Assembly: GCA_021768185.1 (NCBI GenBank)
Contig: JAETNP010000001.1
Coordinates: 1-64,000 of the forward strand
Direction of reading: 5' to 3'
DNA from: Oscillospiraceae bacterium
Lineage (GTDB): Bacteria > Bacillota > Clostridia > Oscillospirales > Oscillospiraceae
Length of the DNA: 64,000 nt
Both the position numbers and the translations under genes were made by a program. Position 1 is the first letter of the stretch. Each line of letters begins with the position of its first letter. Of this stretch, positions 58,250 through 64,000 are shown one piece after another. The notes below the pieces were generated by a model. The model was not told the DNA's origin, did no database searches, and saw nothing but the letters and a program-made list of their open reading frames with translations.

Positions 58250-59617
58250 TTAAATTTGGAAAATAGCTTCGCGAATAACTTCCGCCACCGTGGGATGGGG
58301 GAAGACCAGCTTCTTCAGCCTCTCCGGAGGCAGTCCGGTATCTACCATCATCACAGCGGTCATGATGATCTCAGAGGCGTAGGACCCCACCATGTGGCAG
58401 CCCACCAGGCAGTTCCGGTCCGTATCCACTACCAGCTTGATGAAGCCTCTCCCGCCCCGGTTCTCGGCCACGTACCGCCCGGCAAACAGCATGGGCAGCT
58501 TGACCTCCTTCACGTTCAGCCCCTTAGCCTGGGCGCTCTCCACGCTCTCGCCCACGCTGGCTACCTCCGGGTCGGTGTAGATGACGGCGGGAATCACGTC
58601 GTAGCGCATCTCGTCCCGGACGCCCAGCATGTGGTTGACAGCCACCTCGGCCTCCCGGTAGGCGGTATGGGCCAGCAGGGACTTGCCGTTGCAGTCGCCG
58701 ATGGCGTACACCCCGGCCACGTTGGTACACAGGTGGCGGTCGGTGACGATGGCGGGCCCGTTGGTCTCAATGCCCAGCTTTTCCAGCCCCAGGCCCGCGG
58801 TGGCGGGACGGCGGCCGGTGCTGACCAGGACGGCGCCGCACTTGAACTCCTGCCGCTCGCCCTTCTCCTCGTAGATCACGGAATCCTTGGTGACCTCCAG
58901 CACCTTGCAGTCCAGCTTGAAGGTCATGTTCCGCTTCTTGTAGTCGTCCATCAGCACCTTGCAGATTTCCGGGTCGGTGTTCCCGGCGATCTTGGGCAGC
59001 ATCTCGATAATGGTGACCTTCACCCCGGCCATGGCGAAGTAATAGGCCATCTCCAGCCCGATCACCCCGCCGCCGATGACTGCCATCTCACCGGGCAGCT
59101 CCTTCAGGTCCAGCGCCTCCCGGCTGGTGAAGGCGAAGCCGCTCTCCACGGCCTCTTTCAGGCCGGCGACAGGCGGCACAGCCGCTTCCGCGCCGCTGGC
59201 AATGACCAGACGGGTTCCGGCGTAGCTCTCGCCGCCGGCGTCCACCTGGAAGCCGCCCTCGGTCCGCCCCGCGATGCTGGCGGTCTCTTTAATGACGGTA
59301 ATTTTGTGGGACTTCATGGCGGACTCCACGCCGGTGACCAGCTGCTTGACCACCTGCCCCTTGCGCTTGAGGACGGCGGCGTGGTCCAGCTTCACGTTCT
59401 CGGCGGTGACGCCGAAGGCGGAGCTCTCCGCGGCGTGGCGGTAGAGCTTCACGGAATTGAGAAGGGTCTTGGTGGGGATGCACCCCTCGTTGAGGCAGGT
59501 GCCGCCCATGTGCCGGGCCTCGAAGAGGCACACGGTCATGCCGCCCTGGGCGGCCCGCTCGGCGCACAGGTAGCCGCCGGGGCCGCCGCCGATGACCAGC
59601 AGATCAAAATGTTCCAT
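58250..59617 (-). CDS. Dihydrolipoyl dehydrogenase (E3)
   Basis: A 455-residue flavoprotein disulfide reductase that reoxidises the E2 lipoyl group with NAD+. FAD motif GGGPGGYLCAE (10-20), redox pair C41/C46 in GGTCLNEGCIPTK, and NAD-binding GGGVIGLEMA are visible; the C-terminal interface HPTVAEVIREAI contains the active-site His-Pro. It lies between E2 and E1 on the same strand. Confidence 0.95.
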   Translation of the reverse strand: MEHFDLLVIGGGPGGYLCAERAAQGGMTVCLFEARHMGGTCLNEGCIPTKTLLNSVKLYRHAAESSAFGVTAENVKLDHAAVLKRKGQVVKQLVTGVESAMKSHKITVIKETASIAGRTEGGFQVDAGGESYAGTRLVIASGAEAAVPPVAGLKEAVESGFAFTSREALDLKELPGEMAVIGGGVIGLEMAYYFAMAGVKVTIIEMLPKIAGNTDPEICKVLMDDYKKRNMTFKLDCKVLEVTKDSVIYEEKGERQEFKCGAVLVSTGRRPATAGLGLEKLGIETNGPAIVTDRHLCTNVAGVYAIGDCNGKSLLAHTAYREAEVAVNHMLGVRDEMRYDVIPAVIYTDPEVASVGESVESAQAKGLNVKEVKLPMLFAGRYVAENRGGRGFIKLVVDTDRNCLVGCHMVGSYASEIIMTAVMMVDTGLPPERLKKLVFPHPTVAEVIREAIFQI

Positions 59618-59647
59618 ATGTATGTTCCTCCTATTTTCGTGAACGCC

Positions 59648-60913
59648 TCAGAGCGCCAGCAGCGCGGTGAACTGCTCCAGGTTCTTGCACAGGGCCTTCA
59701 TGAAGTACGCGGCGGGCGCGCCGTCCACCACACGGTGGTCCACGGTGAGGCTCAGGCCCATGGCGGGATAGAGCTGGATCTGCCCGTCCTTCCCGGCCCT
59801 CACCCGCTGGGTGATGCCGCATACGCCCAGAATGCCGGTCTGGGGCGGGTTGATGACGGGAGTGAACATCTCCACTCCAGCGCTTCCCAGGTTGGTGACG
59901 GTGAAGGTGCCGCCGGCCAGCAGGTCGGGATTGATCTTGCCGGAGCGGGCCTCGGCGGCCAGTTCCTTGACCTCCCGGGAGATTTGAAGGAGGCTCTTCT
60001 GGTCGGCGCTGAAGATGGTGGGGACCATCAGCCCTCTGGGCGTATCCACCGCCACGCCCAGGTTCACGTGCCGGAAGTGCCGCACGGTATCCTCGCTAAT
60101 GGTATTGGCGTTGAGGTCGGGGTAATCCAGAATGGTCCGGGACACGGCGAACAGGAGCATGTCCCCCAGGGTGATCCCGGCGTAATCCCCCTCCATGCCC
60201 TTGAGGAGCTTCCGGTAGCCCTGAATGGCGGAGGCGTCGAAGGTAAAGTGCTCGGTGAGCTGGGCCATGGTCTGCAGGGAGGTGACCATGCCTTTCGCAA
60301 TGACCTTGCGGATGTTGGAGAACTTCACGTCCTCATACTCCGTCTCCACGGCGGCAGGCGCGGCGGCCTGGGCGGCGGGGGCCGCCTCCACGGCAGGCTG
60401 CGCGGCCTGGGCGGGCGCGCCCTCGCTCATAAGACGGCGCACGTCCCGCTCGATGATCCGTCCGTTGGGTCCGGTCCCGGCGGCCTGGGCGGCGTCCACG
60501 CCGGCGGTCTCCGCCAGCTTTCTGGCCCGGGGGGACACCGGCGCGCCGGATACCACCGGGGCCGCAGGAGCGGCAGGCGCGGCGGCGGGAGCCGCCTGGG
60601 CCGCGGGAGCCTCAGCGGCAGCGGGGGCCGCGGCAGGAGCCGCGCCGTCGGGACGCAGGGCGGAGCAGTCCTCCCCCTTCGCGCCGATGGCGCACACGTT
60701 CACCAGGCAGGGGACTTCGTCCCCGTCCTGGAAGAATATCTCCAGCAGCTCGCCCTCGGCGGTGGATTCGCACTCGAAGGACGCCTTGTCCGTCTCGTAG
60801 TCGAACAGGATCTCCCCCATGGCGACGTGGTCGCCCACCGCCTTTTTCCATTTGCCGATAATGCAGGATTCCACTGTGATGCCCGCCTTGGGCATCAGTA
60901 CTCCGTTTGCCAT
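59648..60913 (-). CDS. 2-oxoacid dehydrogenase E2 component (dihydrolipoamide acyltransferase)
   Basis: A 421-residue protein with one lipoyl domain (lipoyl-lysine K43 in ETDKASFE), a long Ala/Pro-rich linker (about 85-120), a peripheral subunit-binding domain (SPRARKLAETAGVDAAQAAG), a second Ala-rich linker, and the catalytic core with VDHRVVDGAPAAYF near the C-terminus. It forms the core of the complex and transfers the acyl group to CoA. It starts 12 bp after the DeoR gene. Confidence 0.93.
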   Translation of the reverse strand: MANGVLMPKAGITVESCIIGKWKKAVGDHVAMGEILFDYETDKASFECESTAEGELLEIFFQDGDEVPCLVNVCAIGAKGEDCSALRPDGAAPAAAPAAAEAPAAQAAPAAAPAAPAAPVVSGAPVSPRARKLAETAGVDAAQAAGTGPNGRIIERDVRRLMSEGAPAQAAQPAVEAAPAAQAAAPAAVETEYEDVKFSNIRKVIAKGMVTSLQTMAQLTEHFTFDASAIQGYRKLLKGMEGDYAGITLGDMLLFAVSRTILDYPDLNANTISEDTVRHFRHVNLGVAVDTPRGLMVPTIFSADQKSLLQISREVKELAAEARSGKINPDLLAGGTFTVTNLGSAGVEMFTPVINPPQTGILGVCGITQRVRAGKDGQIQLYPAMGLSLTVDHRVVDGAPAAYFMKALCKNLEQFTALLAL

Positions 60914-60925
60914 GATCGTTCCTCC

Positions 60926-61693
60926 TCAATTTGTTTTATAGGAGAGGGCGATTCCTCGCTCCTCAAAACGCGCTTTCCACTCCTGAGACGGCTCCCGGTC
61001 GGTAATCACCCGGTCCACCAGGTCCAGCGGACCCAGGGCCGTAAAGCCGGGGCGGTCAAACTTTCGGTGGTCGGCCAGCAGCACCGTATGACCGGCGGAG
61101 CGGGCCATGGCCCGTTTGACCTGGACGATGTCGTCGGAGGAGTCGGCGATCTCCAGCTGGGTGTTGATGCCCCGGCAGGAGAGAAACGCCCACTTGGCGT
61201 GATAGGAGGAGATGGACTCCAGCGCGTGGCGGCCCACCTGGGCCATCACGTCCCAGTGCAGCTCTCCGCCGGTGGAGATGACATGCCACCCCTCCTTCTC
61301 CCCTGCCAGCCGGAGGATCTCCAGAGAATTGGTGATAAGCGTCAGATCCTTCAGCATCCGCAGGGCCTGGACGGTGTAATAGGCGGTGGAGCTCTCGTCC
61401 ACCATCACCGCGTCCCCCTCCTCCACCAGTGCGGCGGCCAGCTGGGCAATGACCAGCTTTCCCTCCGCGTTGGTGTTCTTCCGGATGGCGTAGGGCGGCG
61501 GAGCTTTTCCCCCGCCGCAGGGGACCGCGCCGCCGTAGGTGCGCTTGGCGACCCCCTCGCTCTCCAGCCACTCCAGATCCCGTCGGATGGTCTCCTCGGA
61601 CACGCCGAACTCTCCGCTCAGCTCGCCCACCATGACCCGTCCCGCGGCCTGGAGCCGCTCCGCAATGATCTGCCGTCTCTCCGCAGCCAGCAT
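60926..61693 (-). CDS. DeoR family transcriptional regulator
   Basis: A 255-residue regulator with an N-terminal DeoR winged helix (RVMVGELSGEFGVSEETIRR; DLEWLESEGVAKRTYGGA) and a C-terminal sugar-phosphate-sensor-like domain (VMVDESSTAYYTV; LITNSLEILRLA). Such proteins usually repress until a phosphorylated sugar binds. It is the first gene of the E2-E3-E1 operon and has a consensus promoter, so it probably regulates the operon and itself. Confidence 0.88.
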   Translation of the reverse strand: MLAAERRQIIAERLQAAGRVMVGELSGEFGVSEETIRRDLEWLESEGVAKRTYGGAVPCGGGKAPPPYAIRKNTNAEGKLVIAQLAAALVEEGDAVMVDESSTAYYTVQALRMLKDLTLITNSLEILRLAGEKEGWHVISTGGELHWDVMAQVGRHALESISSYHAKWAFLSCRGINTQLEIADSSDDIVQVKRAMARSAGHTVLLADHRKFDRPGFTALGPLDLVDRVITDREPSQEWKARFEERGIALSYKTN

Positions 61694-61726
61694 CGCGCTC
61701 CCCCTCCTTTCACTATTCTATTTGCT

Positions 61727-61755
61727 ATCATATACCACTCCCCACAATCTGTCAA
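61727..61755 (-). promoter_or_regulatory. Promoter of the DeoR/2-oxoacid dehydrogenase operon
   Basis: On the minus strand TTGACA (61755-61750), a 17 bp spacer, then TATGAT (61732-61727). Confidence 0.75.
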
Positions 61756-61855
61756 GTCAATTCAAAAGAAAAGCAACAAAATCTGTGGGATTTTGTTGGG
61801 TGTGCGTCGAGTGATTGTTAGTTTTTCCACAATCTCGCGCAGCATGGAGAACAAA

Positions 61856-61871
61856 TATTTCACGTGAAACA
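61856..61871. promoter_or_regulatory. parS-like ParB/Spo0J binding site
   Basis: TATTTCACGTGAAACA differs from the Firmicutes parS consensus TGTTNCACGTGAAACA at one position. It lies in non-coding DNA, as parS sites may. Confidence 0.6.
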
Positions 61872-62192
61872 TCAAAAAAACCGCCCCGCAGGCTCAAAGC
61901 TCCGGCGAACCCTGCATGAGCGCTGAAGCTGTCTATGCCACCCCGGGCTTCCTGTGCCTGCCCGCGATATTACCCAGCGTCTCGCAGAGGCGCACTATCA
62001 CTTTGATGAATCGAACGCCGTGTTACATTCCCGGATCATAATAATACGCGCACGTATTTTTCTCTCTGTGGTCATTGTAGGAACTCTTATAAGGACTGCC
62101 GCGGTAATTGCACTCTAGCCACAAACGCAGCAAAACAACGACGCGGGCCGCGCCTCAAACCGGCCCGCCAACTGATACAGGAAGCATTGAAT

Positions 62193-62447
62193 ATGGAACA
62201 TTTGATGGAATCCCGCTTTGGTGAGCATACTGCAAGGGACATGTCCCCACAGGCGGAACAGGAGCCGCGCTGCAATATGTATCACAATACCAAGATGGTG
62301 CTCAAGCATTATCGGGACATTGTCCGGACTTTGGAATGTTTTCCGCAGAAGATCGCGGAGGATCTGGACCGGCCCTGCGCGATTTGGATTTGCTGCCCCG
62401 ATAGCCGAATGAGCGGACTGATAACTAAATTGGCGGAGATATTTTGA
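62193..62447 (+). pseudogene. Decayed phage-type small protein
   Basis: An 84-codon frame (starting MEHLMESRF) whose middle, YHNTKMVLKHYRDIVRTLEC, FPQKIAEDLDRP, looks like small phage-associated proteins of Firmicutes. After DRP the expected continuation LRDLDLLP is found in another frame (about 62372-62405), followed by stops, so the gene appears frameshifted and truncated. Its surroundings (61872-62692) are lower in GC than the rest of the window. Family recognition is by pattern memory only. Confidence 0.4.
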
Positions 62448-62559
62448 ACTGTTTGTCTGGATTGCTCCATCTGCACGCCGCACAATCTTTGAAAACCGTT
62501 GCGGTGCAACGTCTACAGGCCTGCATCTTTTTTATCAACACAAGACAAAGCAGACAAAA

Positions 62560-62703
62560 CCTGCTTTCATTTGTGCTTCAGAAAGTGAGGCAAATAGGAA
62601 ACTTCCGTATGGCTATGTTTTGAATGATGATGAGATTGCTATTCACGAGGAAAGGGCTGGTGCTGTCCACAGTATATTTGAATACTACCCTTTTATAAAC
62701 GGG
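62560..62703 (+). pseudogene. Remnant of a serine-recombinase-like gene
   Basis: A fragment without its own start reads ANRKLPYGYVLNDDEIAIHE followed by ERAGAVHSIFEYYPF. The PYGY motif followed by an acidic stretch and a VxxIFExY helix is typical of large serine recombinases just after the catalytic domain. Nothing else of such a gene remains. It is probably the scar of an integrated element. Confidence 0.45.
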
Positions 62704-63709
62704 TCGTGCCCCGCAGCAGGAGGCGCGGCAGGGCCGTATAGGTCTGCACCAGCATGGCCGGATCCCGGATCTTTTTCAGCAGCAGGTTCCCGGCGTGGAC
62801 ACCCAGACTGAACAAATCTACATCAATAATGGTGGGCTGGGGTGATACCATTGGCGAATATGGGTGATCGTCGAAGGCGATCAGCGACACCTGCCCCGGA
62901 ATGTCCAGCCCCTTGGCCTGGATGGCCCGCATAGCGCCCACCGCCATCAAGCTGTTGGTGCAAATGATGCCGTCCGGTGGAACCGGCAGCTCCAGGAGCG
63001 CGGAGGCGGACCGAAAGATGGCTTCCACATCGGGCGGATTATATGTGATGTAGTCCTCCGACACCTCCAGCCCCCGGCGCTCCATGGCGGAACGGAAGCC
63101 TCGCAGCCGATCCATGAATATACTGTCCTCTCTTCTGCCGCCCATGAAGGCCAGGGTGCGGCAGCCGGTGGACACCAGGTGCTCCACGGCGAGATTGGAA
63201 GAGAGGGTGTTGTTGGTGTCGATCCAGGAAAGAATGGTGTCAAAGGCCGGTTCCCCAATGCAGATCTGAGGAAAGTCATACTTCAGCAGCAGCCGCTCCA
63301 TCCGGGCCGTAACAAAAGCGGAGCTGATGATGATCCCGTCCGCCACCCGGCTGAGAATGACCTCCTCCATGGCCGCCTCCGGCTTCTTCCCGCAGGAGTC
63401 CAGATTCAGCAGGGACAGCCGGTAGCCTTTTCTGCTCAGCTCATGGCTGACGCCGCATACGATGTCAAACATGTGGGGGTTCTCGTAGGGCAGTCCCTTG
63501 TAGAATCGATCCGCGTATAGTACATTCATGCTGGAACGCCGGGCCAGGTTGGCTGCTGAGACGTTGGGGGTATAATGGAGCTTTTCCATCACCTGCAGCA
63601 CCTTCTTCCGGGTATCGGGGGATACATGGGCCTTGTTGTTGATGACCTTGCTGACTGTGGCAATAGACACGCCGGCCTCCCGGGCGATGTCGTTGATGGT
63701 AGATGTCAT
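62693..63709 (-). CDS. LacI family transcriptional regulator
   Basis: A 338-residue regulator with a LacI helix-turn-helix (TINDIAREAGVSIATVSKVI, residues 4-23), hinge helix (SAANLARRSS) and a periplasmic-binding-protein-like sugar sensor domain. I chose ATG 63709 because GGAGG lies 7 bp upstream; 28 further codons are open but unlikely. It is divergent from a lipoprotein gene, and matching TAAAACGCTTTC operator cores lie before both genes. Confidence 0.9.
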   Translation of the reverse strand: MTSTINDIAREAGVSIATVSKVINNKAHVSPDTRKKVLQVMEKLHYTPNVSAANLARRSSMNVLYADRFYKGLPYENPHMFDIVCGVSHELSRKGYRLSLLNLDSCGKKPEAAMEEVILSRVADGIIISSAFVTARMERLLLKYDFPQICIGEPAFDTILSWIDTNNTLSSNLAVEHLVSTGCRTLAFMGGRREDSIFMDRLRGFRSAMERRGLEVSEDYITYNPPDVEAIFRSASALLELPVPPDGIICTNSLMAVGAMRAIQAKGLDIPGQVSLIAFDDHPYSPMVSPQPTIIDVDLFSLGVHAGNLLLKKIRDPAMLVQTYTALPRLLLRGTTRL

Positions 63710-63730
63710 GCTATGCCTCCATTCTTTTGG

Positions 63731-63742
63731 TAAAACGCTTTC
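63731..63742. promoter_or_regulatory. LacI-type operator core near the lacI-family gene
   Basis: TAAAACGCTTTC lies between the regulator's promoter and its start codon. The identical core occurs on the other strand at 63896-63907. Confidence 0.65.
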
Positions 63743-63812
63743 GGAATTTGGTGAGATAGACGAAGGGTATTCCATTGACACCGGGATCAACACAATGCTA
63801 TACTTGCCTCAG

Positions 63813-63841
63813 ATTTTACAAGAACTTGCAGCAAAACGCAA
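63813..63841 (-). promoter_or_regulatory. Promoter of the LacI family gene
   Basis: On the minus strand TTGCGT (63841-63836), a 17 bp spacer, then TAAAAT (63818-63813). Confidence 0.55.
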
Positions 63842-63892
63842 GCATATTGTCTGATCTGCAAGAACTGCCTGCCCCATACAGGCGGCAGAAGA

Positions 63893-63910
63893 TGAGAAAG
63901 CGTTTTATCA
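63893..63910. promoter_or_regulatory. LacI-type operator before the lipoprotein gene
   Basis: TGAGAAAGCGTTTTATCA is a CG-centred imperfect palindrome of the LacI/GalR kind, 16 bp upstream of the lipoprotein start. Confidence 0.7.
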
Positions 63911-63925
63911 GGAAGGAGATCTGTC

Positions 63926-64000
63926 ATGAAAAAGGTCACTGCTCTTTTGGTCGCCATGGCGCTGTGCCTCGCCGCGCTGGCCGGGTGCGCCCAGTCAAAG
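63926..64000 (+). CDS. Start of a lipoprotein, probably an ABC transporter substrate-binding protein (runs off the window)
   Basis: Only 25 codons are visible. They encode a lipoprotein signal peptide: MKK start, hydrophobic core and lipobox LAGC with C21 as the lipidated cysteine. AAGGAG lies 8 bp upstream. A divergent LacI regulator and a LacI-type operator suggest a sugar-binding protein of an ABC transporter, but the mature part lies outside the window. Confidence 0.7.
   Translation, partial: MKKVTALLVAMALCLAALAGCAQSK

Noticed and set aside
58256..61867. A 1203-codon open frame antisense to the 2-oxoacid dehydrogenase operon
   Set aside because: It is low-complexity in Gly/His/Val/Gln, lacks domains, and mirrors genes with complete catalytic motifs on the other strand; long antisense frames are expected in GC-rich DNA.
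1..64000. CRISPR arrays, rRNA and tRNA genes
   Set aside because: No regularly spaced direct repeats and no recognisable rRNA segments or tRNA T-loop/acceptor patterns were found.

Overview
The window looks like chromosomal DNA of a GC-rich anaerobic clostridial Firmicute, probably of the Oscillospiraceae/Flavonifractor-like gut group. The evidence is gene content: PolC-type replicative polymerase, AddAB, bifunctional AdhE with Rex-like operators, the ACT/DUF711 pair, a YerC-headed his operon, SLH domains, and consistent sigma-A promoters (TTGACA-17-TATAAT) with AGGAGG ribosome sites. The genus is inferred, not proven. No rRNA, tRNA, CRISPR array or intact prophage was seen.

Layout. 1-288 carries a multi-hairpin intergenic repeat. 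289-5759 is a four-gene envelope cassette: an SGNH/PgaB-like fusion, an MBOAT acyltransferase, an FkbH-like enzyme and an acyl carrier protein. It resembles a Dlt system in which glyceryl loading replaces alanyl loading. 5899-7938 is a PadR/HAAS/DUF4097 module. 8402-15282 holds addBA; 15454-17658 a secreted M3 peptidase with SLH domains; 17709-22571 an AI-2E family permease, a nitrilase-fold enzyme and adhE; 22931-24571 the ACT/DUF711 pair; 24859-28686 galK-galT with an AraC regulator.

28992-37361 is an almost complete histidine operon headed by a TrpR-like regulator. It is interrupted between hisD and hisC by 623 bp that hold inverted copies of the intergenic repeat around a highly structured, probably non-coding segment, which may be an orphan omega-RNA (HEARO)-like element. 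37438-41426 contains a small zinc-ribbon protein, ispE, a nitroreductase/HxlR pair and a riboswitch-controlled amino-acid symporter. 41912-48525 contains a nitroreductase-Nudix fusion, a second HAAS/PadR module, a TetR/MFS pair, a HAD phosphatase and rpsU.

48899-55073 is pcrA followed by polC. The polC frame is broken by an apparent internal deletion of roughly 85 codons, which is either an assembly fault or a real lesion in an essential gene. 55060-61693 contains a YdeI-like gene and a DeoR-headed 2-oxoacid dehydrogenase operon (E2, E3, fused E1). 61694-62692 is lower-GC, decayed DNA with a near-perfect parS site and recombinase-like remnants. The window ends with a LacI regulator divergent from the start of a lipoprotein gene, probably a sugar ABC transporter binding protein.
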